From contig CAMPAF010000074.1 of NCBI GenBank assembly GCA_946631535.1, positions 1 through 11,103 of the forward strand: DNA of 11,103 bases. Direction: 5' to 3'. Below the pieces are notes generated by a model that was not told the DNA's origin, ran no database searches, and was given only the letters and a program-made list of their open reading frames with translations. The stretch is from an uncultured Verrucomicrobiota bacterium (GTDB lineage: Bacteria > Verrucomicrobiota > Kiritimatiellia > RFP12 > UBA1067). The translations under genes were made by a program, and so were the position numbers. Positions 1-6,715 of this stretch are shown here, piece after piece. Numbering within the stretch: the stretch's first letter is position 1; each line of letters starts with the position of its first letter.

Positions 1-275
1 TCAAGGGCGGCCGCGTCACGCTCGCGCGCCTCGGCGAGAAGCGCGACGGCGACGGTTACCGCATGCTCGTCTGCACCGGCACCGGCATCGACACCGACCT
101 CTTCGTGCGCGGCAACCCGCTCAAGATCAGGTTCGACGCCGGCTGCGAGGCCATCCGCAAGGAGGTCATCGAGAACGGCTGGGAGCACCACTACGCGCTC
201 ATGTACGGCGACCATGCCGACGAGCTGGCCGATCTCTGCCGCAACATGGGCATCGAGATGCACCTCGTGAAGTAG
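1..275 (+). CDS. L-fucose/L-arabinose isomerase family protein, C-terminal end (5'-truncated)
   Basis: Only the last ~90 residues are present; the frame is open from base 3 to the TAG at 273-275 and the start lies outside the window. The tail HHYALMYGDHADELADLCRNMGIE resembles the closing segment of the L-fucose isomerase family, where a conserved His and the pattern (V/L)MYGDxxxxLxxxCRxxGIE end the protein. The upstream piece GGRVTLARLGEK also fits the C-terminal beta-rich domain. Family members are Mn-dependent cytoplasmic ketol isomerases acting on fucose, arabinose or related aldoses. The substrate cannot be set from this end alone. nusB starts 9 bases downstream, so the two genes are probably co-transcribed. 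The family call is from remembered motif pattern, not alignment. Confidence 0.7.
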   Translation, partial: KGGRVTLARLGEKRDGDGYRMLVCTGTGIDTDLFVRGNPLKIRFDAGCEAIRKEVIENGWEHHYALMYGDHADELADLCRNMGIEMHLVK

Positions 276-284
276 GGTCTGGCG

Positions 285-812
285 ATGGTCACGCGAAGAT
301 ACGGCCGCGAGTGGGCGCTGCAGCTGCTTGTGCAGTTCGATCTGGCCGCGCCCGACTCGCTGCCGGCGGCGATCGCCGCCTTCTGGGAGCAGCAGGCGCA
401 GCTCGAGGCCGAAGACCTCGAGGAGGACAAGCGCAACGCCAAGGTCATCTTCACCTCCACCGACCCGAAGGTGCTGGCGGAGCTGGCGGACATCCGCGCG
501 TTCACAGAGGAGCGCGTCAACGGCGTGTGGTCGGAGCACGACAGCCTCGACGCGCAGATCGAGCCGTTCCTCGAGAACTGGTCGCTCTACCGGCTCGGGA
601 CGATCGAGCGCAACGTGCTGCGGCTCGGCTTCTGGGAGCTCCTGCACAGCGACATCCCCTCGCCGATCGTAATAAACGAGTCGGTGGACCTGGCCAAGTT
701 CTTCTCGTCCACAAAGGCGGGGCGCTTCGTGAACGGCATCCTGGACCGCTTCGCAAAGACCGCCCGCACGTCCGACAAGCAGGAGAAGGCGGGAGAGACG
801 TTTACGCCGTGA
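285..812 (+). CDS. nusB: Transcription antitermination factor NusB
   Basis: The 175-residue product matches NusB, a small all-helical RNA-binding protein that pairs with S10 (NusE) at boxA in rRNA leaders and supports antitermination. The N-terminus (RRYGREWALQLLVQFDL) is the usual 'R..ARe.AlQ.Ly..D' opening. The C-terminal half, about residues 95-160, carries the diagnostic run WSLYRLGTIERNVLRLGFWEL, then PSPIVINESVDLAKFFSS and GRFVNGILDRFAK. It is longer than the common ~140 residues; extra length lies in a charged segment around residues 40-75 and a polar tail. The start at 285 has an AGGG Shine-Dalgarno (274-277) that overlaps the previous stop codon. Its own stop overlaps the ribD start by 4 bases. 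A nusB gene next to riboflavin genes is a common bacterial arrangement. Confidence 0.93.
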   Translation: MVTRRYGREWALQLLVQFDLAAPDSLPAAIAAFWEQQAQLEAEDLEEDKRNAKVIFTSTDPKVLAELADIRAFTEERVNGVWSEHDSLDAQIEPFLENWSLYRLGTIERNVLRLGFWELLHSDIPSPIVINESVDLAKFFSSTKAGRFVNGILDRFAKTARTSDKQEKAGETFTP

Positions 813-1753
813 CGGATGCCGACTACATGCGGCGTGCGATCGCCTTGGCCTGGAGGAGCGCGGGGCACACCCGCCCGAATCCTCCGGTCGGGGCCGTGGT
901 CGTGAAGGGCGGCAAGGTGATAGGCGAGGGACGGCATAGGCGTTGCGGCGGCGACCACGCCGAGACCGCCGCGCTGAAGGCGTGCAAGTCATCGCCGGCG
1001 GGCGCTACCGTATACGTGACTCTGGAGCCATGCTCGAAACCGGGACGCGTGGGGGCTTGCTGCGACGCCCTGGTCGCCGCCCGAGTGAAGCGCGTCGTGT
1101 GGGCGTGCGCCGATCCAAATCCGACGAACCGCGGCAGGGCGGCACGCGTCCTGCGCAGGGCCGGCATCGCCACCGCGCACGGCGTCTGCGCCGACGAGGC
1201 TGCGGAGCTGATTCTCCCGTTCGCGAAGCACGTCGCCACGGGAATGCCGTACGTCACCGTCAAGCTCGCGCAGTCGCTGGACGGAAAGATTTGCGACAAC
1301 TTCGGCAGCGCCCGGTGGATCTCCAGCGAGCGGTCGCGCCGCACGACGGGCCGCCTGCGCGAGCGCGTTGACGCCATAATGGTCGGCGCGGAGACGGTGC
1401 GGAAGGACGATCCGTCGCTCCTCTGCCACACGCGCCGCAACGACGACCTTTGGCGCGTGGTCGTGTCGCGCAGCGGCAGGCTGCCGCGCAACGCGCAGGT
1501 GTTCACCGACGCGGCGAAGGACCGCACGCTCGTGTTCCGCGACGCGGCCGAAGCCATGTGCGAGCTGGGACGACGCGGCTTCATGCACGTCCTCTGCGAG
1601 GGCGGGCTCGGCCTCGCCAGATCGCTCGCCGCCGCCGGGCTCGTGGACGAGTGGATCACCGTCCTCGCCCCGATCGTCATCGGCGACGGCCACCTCTCAG
1701 GCGCATTCCGTTTCCCAGGTGAGGATACAATCGTTACAAGCACCAGCCACTAA
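809..1753 (+). CDS. ribD: Bifunctional riboflavin biosynthesis protein RibD (deaminase/reductase)
   Basis: This 314-residue cytoplasmic enzyme should deaminate 2,5-diamino-6-ribosylamino-4(3H)-pyrimidinone 5'-phosphate and then reduce the ribose side chain with NADPH. The N-terminal cytidine-deaminase-like domain (about 1-140) has TRPNPPVGAVVV, the zinc/catalytic H50-A-E52, and the zinc cysteines C75 and C84 in PCSKPGRVGAC. The His usual in PCSH is Lys77 here. The reductase domain (about 147-314) has VKLAQSLDGK, SARWISS, the DDPSLL motif, LCEGG and a final LAPIVIGDG. At 314 residues it is shorter than the typical ~360, mostly in the reductase domain. I chose the GTG at 809: it forms a GTGA overlap with the nusB stop, has GGGAGAG upstream (791-797), and starts just before the conserved YMRRAIALA helix. 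The frame is open further upstream, but that stretch is shadow of nusB. Confidence 0.93.
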   Translation: MTDADYMRRAIALAWRSAGHTRPNPPVGAVVVKGGKVIGEGRHRRCGGDHAETAALKACKSSPAGATVYVTLEPCSKPGRVGACCDALVAARVKRVVWACADPNPTNRGRAARVLRRAGIATAHGVCADEAAELILPFAKHVATGMPYVTVKLAQSLDGKICDNFGSARWISSERSRRTTGRLRERVDAIMVGAETVRKDDPSLLCHTRRNDDLWRVVVSRSGRLPRNAQVFTDAAKDRTLVFRDAAEAMCELGRRGFMHVLCEGGLGLARSLAAAGLVDEWITVLAPIVIGDGHLSGAFRFPGEDTIVTSTSH

Positions 1754-1763
1754 CCACCAAACC

Positions 1764-2414
1764 ATGTTCACGGGACTTATACAGAAGATCGGACGAGTGA
1801 AGCGGGTTTCGCGAGGAAAGGGACTCGTCCTTGAGTTCGCGTTCGATCCTTGGCCCGAGCCGCTCGTGAAGGGCGAGAGCGTGGCCGTAAACGGCGTGTG
1901 CCTCACCGTGGTGGACTGCGACCGGACCCGGTTCACGGCCGACGTGCTTGGCGAGACAGAGTCGCGCACTGGACTTGCCGAACTTCTGCCGGGCGCGCGC
2001 GTCAACCTTGAGCGCGCCATGCGGGCGGGCGACCGTTTCGGCGGGCACGTGGTGCAGGGCCATGTCGACGGGCGCGGCACGGTGGCGGCAAGGGTTCCGA
2101 AAGGGCGCGACTTCGCGCTCAAGATCTCGTGTCCGCGGGCGATCGCCGCCGCGAGCGTGCTGAAGGGGTCGATTGCCGTAAACGGCGTATCGCTCACCGT
2201 GAGCGGACTGGGCGACGACTGGCTGCAGGTGGACGTGATCCCCACCACTGCGGCCGATACGAACCTAGGCTTGATCCGGGTCGGCGACAAGGTGAACCTG
2301 GAAAGCGACGTGCTTGGCAAGTACGCCATCCGCTCTGGCGAGACGGACGGGCAACCGGAGCGCGAGTGTGGCGGTTTGACGATGGAAATGCTGGAGGAGA
2401 ACGGATTCCTGTGA
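1764..2414 (+). CDS. ribE: Riboflavin synthase, alpha subunit
   Basis: The 216-residue product catalyses the last step of riboflavin synthesis, dismutation of two 6,7-dimethyl-8-ribityllumazine molecules. It starts with the hallmark MFTGLIQ (residues 1-7) and shows the two tandem lumazine-binding barrels. Each has a VNGV(C/S)LTV motif (residues 42-49 and 139-146). The first barrel leads into FGGHVVQGHVDG (92-103), and the second ends near NLESDVLGKYAIR. Length matches the family (~200-220). The start at 1764 is fixed by the conserved N-terminus; the frame extends upstream to 1719 but that part overlaps ribD. No clear Shine-Dalgarno is visible, so translation may be coupled to ribD, whose stop is 10 bases upstream. 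Also named ribC in some species. No lumazine synthase (ribH) or ribBA is present in the window. Confidence 0.95.
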   Translation: MFTGLIQKIGRVKRVSRGKGLVLEFAFDPWPEPLVKGESVAVNGVCLTVVDCDRTRFTADVLGETESRTGLAELLPGARVNLERAMRAGDRFGGHVVQGHVDGRGTVAARVPKGRDFALKISCPRAIAAASVLKGSIAVNGVSLTVSGLGDDWLQVDVIPTTAADTNLGLIRVGDKVNLESDVLGKYAIRSGETDGQPERECGGLTMEMLEENGFL

Positions 2415-3262
2415 AGAAGGCGGCGGTCATTGCAATGCTGCTCGCCTGCGCGGGCGGCGCGTGGTGGATACAGCGCGACGGCGTCGCCGCCGCGCGGGAG
2501 GTGTCGCGTAGCGTGGCGGCGCCATCGCCGGCGGCGGAGATGATCGTGGCTGGTCTGGGCGGATTCCGCGGGATTGCCTCAGAGGTGGTGTGGTTCCGCG
2601 CGGACCGGCTGCAGGCCGACGGGAAGTACGGCGAGCTGGCGCAGCTCTCGACTTGGCTGACGTACCTTGAGCCGCACACGCCGGAGGTTTGGTCGTACAC
2701 GGCATGGAACCTGGCGTACAACGTCTCGGTGATGATGCCCACGCCGGCGGACCGCTGGCGCTGGGTGGCGGCGGGCCTGCGCCTGCTGAGGGACGACGGG
2801 CTTTCGTTTAACCCTGCGAATCCTGAGCTTTACCGCGAGCTGGCGTGGCTGTTCCTGTTCAAGATAGGCGGAATGGGCAGCGGACAGGACTCCGCAGTGG
2901 GCTGCTACCATGCGGAATGGAGGAAGCTTGTCGAGGCGGCGCAGGCTTCTGGTGACTGGACGGCGCTGAAGATGGAGCCCGAGAAGATGCGGGCGGTGGA
3001 CGAGGCTTACGGGAAGCAGGACTGGACCCATCCTTACGCTTCCGCTCTCTACTGGGGGCGGGAGGGACTGTCCGTGGCGACGAAGCCGCAGCACCGGCAG
3101 GAAATGCGCCAAGCGATATACCTCACGCTCATGGTGGAGACGCGAAGCGATCCGCGCTTCGCGGCGGCGACGCTGCGGGAGCTTGAGGCCGCATATCGCG
3201 AAGATCCCAATCCCGGGCTTCTGGAGATGAAGGAGAAGTTCCGCAGCCAGCACGGCCTTTAG
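2411..3262 (+). CDS. Membrane-anchored or lipoprotein protein of unknown function, TPR-like helical
   Basis: I do not recognise this 283-residue protein as a named family. It starts with a basic and hydrophobic segment (MKKAAVIAMLLACAGGAWW). This could be a signal anchor, or a short lipoprotein signal with Cys13, though the -2 Leu makes a poor lipobox. The rest looks helical and rich in Trp, Tyr and Ala, with helix pairs such as LQADGKYGELAQLSTWLTYL, VWSYTAWNLAYN and NPELYRELAWLFLFKI, resembling degenerate tetratricopeptide repeats. The tail (about 255-283) is charged and ends in a predicted helix. The GTG at 2411 overlaps the ribE stop as GTGA, with GGAGGAG at 2393-2399 (11-base spacer). It sits between riboflavin synthase and an exported metallohydrolase, so an envelope scaffold or partner role is possible but unproven. 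Confidence 0.75.
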   Translation: MKKAAVIAMLLACAGGAWWIQRDGVAAAREVSRSVAAPSPAAEMIVAGLGGFRGIASEVVWFRADRLQADGKYGELAQLSTWLTYLEPHTPEVWSYTAWNLAYNVSVMMPTPADRWRWVAAGLRLLRDDGLSFNPANPELYRELAWLFLFKIGGMGSGQDSAVGCYHAEWRKLVEAAQASGDWTALKMEPEKMRAVDEAYGKQDWTHPYASALYWGREGLSVATKPQHRQEMRQAIYLTLMVETRSDPRFAAATLRELEAAYREDPNPGLLEMKEKFRSQHGL

Positions 3263-3273
3263 AGAGGCGAAAT

Positions 3274-3278
3274 GGAGG
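3274..3278 (+). promoter_or_regulatory. Ribosome-binding site for the CehA/McbA-like gene
   Basis: A strong GGAGG lies only 4 bases before the ATG at 3283, closer than ideal. An alternative ATG at 3325 starts right before the hydrophobic signal core, but no comparable ribosome-binding site is seen ahead of it, so 3283 is preferred. Confidence 0.6.
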
Positions 3279-3282
3279 TAGC

Positions 3283-5019
3283 ATGACAGGAAACAGCGCA
3301 GGATATCGCGTTGGCGGCTTGACCATGTCGGCCGCGTTTTTATTGTTTATCGTCGCCGGGTCTGCATTTGCCGCAGATGGAGTGCCGGTCGAGTTCCATC
3401 CGTGCCATGTCAAGGGCATGACGGCGCCTGGCGCATGGGTTGTGGCGAACTCCGGCGAGGTCACGCAGGCGGACGAGAACGGACACTACGAGATCGTGTT
3501 TCCGGTGCAGGGCGTCTACTGCCTGAAGGCCATGAAGGACGGCTTCGACGAGGCGGTGCGCCCGTGGCTGGTGGTGCCTGCGCCGTGCAACGTGAACCTG
3601 CCGCTCTGGGCGCGCCCGAACCCAGCGCGGCGGGTGGTGCACGGCAACCTAGGACATCCCGCGCAGCTCGAGATCACGGACTCCGGGCGGCCCGTGCTCG
3701 GGTTCGACTTCGCCGGGACCGCCGTGGGTAGCTATCCAGCGCCGAAGGGCGTCTGGCATCATAAGAACCAGTTCTTCTGGACGGCGGGCGAGTACGCCTT
3801 CACGGCAACCGGCGAGGTGAAGATCGTGGAGTCGCTCGATTTCCGCGAACTGCGCGCACGCGGATGGTACAAGGGCGACTTCCACGCGCACGTCGTGCAC
3901 GGCGAAAACTTCTATCGCGCCAATCTTCAGCAGATGAACTTCGTCTGCCGCGCCGAGCGCTACGACTGGATATGGCTCTCGCAGGCGCACGCCAACGACG
4001 AATATCCGCTCGACCCGGTCATGCTCGCGGAGTTCCTTTCCGACGACAAGCTCTTCCTGCGCGTCAACAACGAGTTCCCGAAGAACATCTACGGGCACTA
4101 CGGTGACATCGGCGTGGAACCGCTCTCCCCCAAGGACTACGGTCCCGGCTACGCCGAGGCGAAGGTCACGAACCTCGAGCTGGCGGAAAAGACGATCTAC
4201 TCGCGCGGCGGGCTGGCGGTGCCGGTCCATCCGATCTACGGCGACGTCGTGCGCACGGACAAGAGGACGGGCCGCAAGACGTACGGCATGATCAACAACG
4301 AGCTGATGCTCTGGCTCCTCTGCCGACCGGACATGGTGCCTGTGGTGGACTTCTTCTATTTTCCGGAGGAGCGTGCAGAGAAGTTCTGGTACAGGCTTCT
4401 CAACAAGGGCTACACGCTCGCATGCTCCGGCACGAGCGACGCAGCGTTCGACGTCGGCAGGTCGCCGGGCTCGTCCCACGCCACCTACGCCAAGCTAGAC
4501 AAGATCGACAGCGCTTCGATCGTGAAGGCGTTCAAGGAGGGCCGCACGATGGTTTCCTATTACGGCGCGGGCGTGATCATCGAGATCGACGGCAAGATTT
4601 CTGGCGACAAGCTGCTGCCCGGCCCGCAGGAGCGCACGCTCGCGGTGGACGCCTACGCTGATCCTAGCAAAAACTTTACACTGCGCGTGATCCGCAACGG
4701 CGAGGTGTTCGAGGAGAGGAACTTCACCGCGCCCGCCGACGGCCACTTCTCCTTCAAGAGGAAGATCGTGGAGAAGGGGAACGCCTGGTACGTGGCTATG
4801 CTTAAGAACGTCGGCAGCCGGTCGCCTCGCGCCGCCGCTTCGCCCATCTACTTCCGTGGGCCAGACTTCAAGCCGCCGGAGGTCATCCCTCTCCAGCTGC
4901 CTCTTCCGCAGAACATCAAGGAGCGCCTCCTCTACCTGACGCCCCAGGAGGTGGACACGGACGAGTGGTACGAGGAGCTGAAACGCCTCCTCAAAGAGTC
5001 AAGCGCCAAGAGCCTATAA
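3283..5019 (+). CDS. Exported CehA/McbA-like PHP-superfamily metallohydrolase
   Basis: This 578-residue protein carries a signal peptide (hydrophobic core MSAAFLLFIVAGSAFA, probable cut after residue ~31) and should act outside the cytoplasm. Residues ~35-110 look like a carboxypeptidase-regulatory or Ig-like beta domain (GAWVVANSGEVTQADENGHYEIVF pattern). From ~190 a PHP-type metal-binding fold is visible: H201 and H203 in GDFHAH, H236 in SQAHAND, E264 in NNEFP, H272, H316 in VPVHPIYGD, and D386 in SGTSDAAFD. This order of HxH, E, H and D ligands fits the CehA/McbA family, whose studied members hydrolyse carbamate or phosphoester bonds. A C-terminal beta-rich part (~415-530) and a charged helical tail follow. 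It starts 20 bases after the previous gene and probably ends the operon. The natural substrate is unknown, and carbaryl-type activity should not be assumed. Confidence 0.75.
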   Translation: MTGNSAGYRVGGLTMSAAFLLFIVAGSAFAADGVPVEFHPCHVKGMTAPGAWVVANSGEVTQADENGHYEIVFPVQGVYCLKAMKDGFDEAVRPWLVVPAPCNVNLPLWARPNPARRVVHGNLGHPAQLEITDSGRPVLGFDFAGTAVGSYPAPKGVWHHKNQFFWTAGEYAFTATGEVKIVESLDFRELRARGWYKGDFHAHVVHGENFYRANLQQMNFVCRAERYDWIWLSQAHANDEYPLDPVMLAEFLSDDKLFLRVNNEFPKNIYGHYGDIGVEPLSPKDYGPGYAEAKVTNLELAEKTIYSRGGLAVPVHPIYGDVVRTDKRTGRKTYGMINNELMLWLLCRPDMVPVVDFFYFPEERAEKFWYRLLNKGYTLACSGTSDAAFDVGRSPGSSHATYAKLDKIDSASIVKAFKEGRTMVSYYGAGVIIEIDGKISGDKLLPGPQERTLAVDAYADPSKNFTLRVIRNGEVFEERNFTAPADGHFSFKRKIVEKGNAWYVAMLKNVGSRSPRAAASPIYFRGPDFKPPEVIPLQLPLPQNIKERLLYLTPQEVDTDEWYEELKRLLKESSAKSL

Positions 5020-5030
5020 ACTCCTGGCGC
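5003..5030. terminator. Possible bidirectional terminator hairpin between convergent genes
   Basis: GCGCCAAGAG (5003-5012) and CTCCTGGCGC (5021-5030) can form a 10-bp stem with an 8-base loop. Read on the + strand there is one A/C mismatch; read on the - strand that position becomes a G-U pair and the stem is complete. The stem spans the stop codon of the metallohydrolase gene and begins 9 bases past the CCA end of the convergent tRNA. No strong T-run follows on either side, so intrinsic termination is uncertain. Confidence 0.45.
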
Positions 5031-5038
5031 GGTTTCAC

Positions 5039-5115
5039 TGGTGGGACAGGGGAGACTCGAACTCCCAACCTACGGTTTAGGAAACCATCGCTCTGTCCAG
5101 TTGAGCTACTGTCCC
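5039..5115 (-). tRNA. tRNA-Arg (anticodon CCU), CCA encoded
   Basis: Read on the - strand this folds as a full cloverleaf: acceptor GGGACAG/CTGTCCC, D arm GCTC/GAGC, anticodon stem ATGGT/ACCGT with loop TTCCTAA, a five-base variable region, and T arm GGGAG-TTCGAGT-CTCCC. The anticodon CCT (plus-strand 5079-5081) reads the arginine codon AGG. The discriminator is A (5042), and the CCA end is encoded at 5039-5041. Length is 74 bases plus CCA. The gene stands alone and converges on the operon to its left. Confidence 0.96.
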
Positions 5116-5129
5116 GAAAAGTGGCGCAA

Positions 5130-5158
5130 ATGATAGCATAATTGGCCGGAGTTGTCCA
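5130..5158 (-). promoter_or_regulatory. Sigma-70-type promoter for tRNA-Arg
   Basis: On the - strand a -35 TGGACA (5153-5158) is followed by 17 bases and a -10 TATCAT (5130-5135), each one mismatch from consensus. A TGC just before the -10 makes it an extended -10. Transcription would start a few bases before the tRNA 5' end at 5115. Confidence 0.75.
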
Positions 5159-5175
5159 TCTCGGCAACATGGCTG

Positions 5176-5204
5176 TTGATTATTTGCGCGAAGCATGATA
5201 TCAT
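5176..5204 (+). promoter_or_regulatory. Orphan promoter-like sequence
   Basis: TTGATT (5176-5181), 17 bases, then TATCAT (5199-5204) give a good sigma-70 pattern on the + strand, in the AT-rich stretch behind the tRNA promoter. The -10 lies inside the perfect 10-bp palindrome ATGATATCAT (5195-5204). No convincing gene follows, only an ATPase remnant, so this may be the relic promoter of a lost gene or may drive a small RNA. Confidence 0.4.
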
Positions 5205-5345
5205 TTGTCTTCAAACGTGATTGAGCGTCCTTTCAAGTATGCGAACTTGTGCACCGGTGAATGATGTGAATGTGAATTCCGGTGCCTGGTCATATGCCGA
5301 TAGCGAGATTAGTACAGAATCTGAAAAGGTGCTAAGTGTTGCGCG

Positions 5346-5474
5346 TGGCATCATCGGGCAGACGACATGTGTCCAAACGGCGCACAGATAGATCTGCTTT
5401 TCGACAGGGCCGACAATGTCATCAACATCTGCGAATGCAAATACACGACGGCCGCTCGACCGGCCGTGGCGTGA
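5346..5474 (+). pseudogene. Remnant of a DUF234-type AAA ATPase, C-terminal region
   Basis: One + strand frame reads WHHRADDMCPNG followed by AQIDLLFDRADNVINICECKYT. This closely resembles the C-terminal nuclease-like segment of DUF234-type AAA ATPases common in Bacteroidota and other gut bacteria, where GAQIDLL-DR-D-VIN-CE-K(Y/F) is conserved. The acidic residues and the final E-x-K recall a PD-(D/E)XK core. The frame hits a stop upstream (5322-5324) and one soon after the match (5472-5474). No Walker motifs or other parts of the ~400-residue protein are visible, so the gene is broken at both ends. These loci are often mobile or accessory. The rest of the 5116-5528 interval holds the two promoters, GC-rich inverted repeats and a run of nine G, but no supported intact gene. 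Confidence 0.6.
5448..5467. repeat. GC-rich inverted repeat downstream of the XylR-like gene
   Basis: ACGGCCG (5448-5454) and CGGCCGT (5461-5467) form a perfect 7-bp inverted repeat with a 6-base spacer. It lies about 60 bases beyond the stop of the XylR-like gene and could act as a weak terminator for it, but no T-run follows. GACCGGCCG occurs at 5458-5466 and again at 5485-5493. Confidence 0.35.
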
Positions 5475-5528
5475 TCGAGAAGATTGACCGGCCGGAATAG
5501 AAACGAGGCGGTAGGGGGGGGGAGGCAG

Positions 5529-6668
5529 TCATCCACCATGGGCTTGGCGCCAGGCGCGCATCGTGGTTCCGTAGCGCTGGCGAAACAGCTTCTTCGGGTG
5601 ATTGTCGCTTCCGAATCCGCACTTCCGGCAGACGACCGAAATCGGGTCGCTGGATGACCTGAGCAGCTTGCGCAACGCCTCAAGGCGACGGGCCGTTATG
5701 GCTTCCTTGGGCGACAGGCCCCGAATCTCCTTGAAGCGCATGTCCAGAAGCCGGCGTGAAATCTTCAGGCTTGCGCACACGTCGGCTACCGTCAGGCCGG
5801 ACGTCGCCTTGTCGTTGATGATTGACATCGCGCGGTTTACGAGACTTTCGGCATAGCGTTCGCCCATGGCGGATTTCCTGATGACCGTCTGCTTCAGTTC
5901 ACACACGACCGTTGGCGGAACCGCTTTCCCTGCGAGCATGGCGGAAACCATGGCAATGGCCGTATATCCCTCGTCCTCGAAGTCCGGGCAGATCGACGTC
6001 AGCGCGGGGGTGGCGTTCTCGCACAGGAACTCCTCGTTGTCCACTCCGACGACAGAGGCGTCGGACGGGATGGAAAGGCCAGCCTTGCGGCACGAGTCCA
6101 TCAGCTCCACGGCGTAGGAGTCGTTCGCGGCAAAAAGCCCCATCGGGCGCGGCAGGGAGCGGAGCGTCTCGATCAACGTGTCGCGCGAAAGCGTCACGGC
6201 GCTGCATTTGGACTGGCGGGTGACTATGTCCAGGAAGTGTCGGCCGCGCACGTCGGACCATTCCGGGTTTCCGTTGGCCGGATAGTATGCGTATGATGCG
6301 AAGCGCCGGTTGCCGGAGAGGATGCGGACGGCCTCCTTCGCGATGGCTTTGTTGTTCGTATGCACGGCGCACAAGGTCTTTCTGTGGGGAACGGGAAGGG
6401 ATATCGTCACGAGCGGCAGTGCAAGGTCGCAGATATGCGCAATGGCGTCTTCGACGCCAAGCGCGCCGACCACAAACGCGCCCACGCCGTCCTTCACGGC
6501 TTCGTCGACGTACGTGCGCGTGAGCTCGCGCCCGTCGTTCATGATACGCAGGTAGATGTTGCCTCTTTCTGTTGCCGCCCTGTACATGCCGCACAGCTTC
6601 CGCATCCTGGAAATCAGGGAACGTTCCATCGCGACGAGGACATCTACAGTTCTGCCTTTGTTTTTCAT
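5529..6668 (-). CDS. XylR-like transcriptional regulator (LacI-type sensor + AraC-type HTH)
   Basis: The 379-residue product has a periplasmic-binding-protein-like sensor domain at ~5-270, with LVTISLP, FAANDSYAVELMDSCRKAG and the typical ASVVGVDNEEFLC. An AraC-type double helix-turn-helix follows at ~278-377 (LTVADVCASLKISRRLLDMRF, then ISVVCRKCGFGSDNHPKKLFRQRYG). This layout matches E. coli XylR and its many relatives that sense sugars and activate catabolic operons. I chose the ATG at 6668 (MKNKGRTVDVLVAMERS) because family members start just before the first sensor strand; an in-frame ATG at 6707 would add 13 residues. Neither start has a Shine-Dalgarno. An extended -10 ends only 7 bases before the 6668 ATG, suggesting a very short leader or leaderless message. 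It is divergent from the oxidoreductase gene, its likely target. The inducer is unknown. Confidence 0.88.
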   Translation of the reverse strand: MKNKGRTVDVLVAMERSLISRMRKLCGMYRAATERGNIYLRIMNDGRELTRTYVDEAVKDGVGAFVVGALGVEDAIAHICDLALPLVTISLPVPHRKTLCAVHTNNKAIAKEAVRILSGNRRFASYAYYPANGNPEWSDVRGRHFLDIVTRQSKCSAVTLSRDTLIETLRSLPRPMGLFAANDSYAVELMDSCRKAGLSIPSDASVVGVDNEEFLCENATPALTSICPDFEDEGYTAIAMVSAMLAGKAVPPTVVCELKQTVIRKSAMGERYAESLVNRAMSIINDKATSGLTVADVCASLKISRRLLDMRFKEIRGLSPKEAITARRLEALRKLLRSSSDPISVVCRKCGFGSDNHPKKLFRQRYGTTMRAWRQAHGG

Positions 6669-6675
6669 GGACGAC

Positions 6676-6684
6676 AGTATACCA
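6676..6684 (-). promoter_or_regulatory. Extended -10 promoter element for the XylR-like gene
   Basis: On the - strand the sequence reads TGG then TATACT (6676-6681), an extended -10 with one mismatch. There is no good -35 at 16-18 bases. The left repeat of the putative operator overlaps it, which would allow the regulator to limit its own expression. Confidence 0.45.
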
Positions 6685-6710
6685 TAAGGTTTCCCAAAAT
6701 GATACATAAT
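6679..6710. promoter_or_regulatory. Putative operator: direct repeat for the XylR-like regulator
   Basis: ATACCATAAG (6679-6688) and ATACATAAT (6702-6710) share ATAC(C)ATAA in the same orientation, about 22-23 bases apart, near two helical turns. AraC-family proteins often bind such direct repeats. The right copy ends 5 bases before the -35 of the oxidoreductase promoter, a classic activator position, and the left copy overlaps the regulator's own -10. Binding is inferred, not shown. Confidence 0.4.
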
Positions 6711-6715
6711 AGTTC

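Noticed and set aside
311..808. Open upstream extension of the ribD frame inside nusB
   Set aside because: The translation is low-complexity Arg/Ala/Gly shadow of nusB; the GTG at 809 with the stop overlap and ribosome-binding site explains the start.
823..1743. A - strand open frame of 306 codons opposite ribD
   Set aside because: It is fully antisense to a clear RibD with intact catalytic motifs and shows no recognisable domain.
1..3262. FMN riboswitch controlling the riboflavin genes
   Set aside because: No leader of suitable length exists between these tightly packed genes; any such element would be upstream of the window.
5514..5522. Run of nine G as a phase-variable tract
   Set aside because: It lies outside any coding frame, just past the regulator's stop. 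It may only reflect local base bias or assembly uncertainty.
5039..5528. tRNA-associated integrated element
   Set aside because: Integration normally uses the tRNA 3' end, but that end abuts the operon. No integrase or repeated 3' tRNA segment is seen, only a gene relic behind the 5' end.
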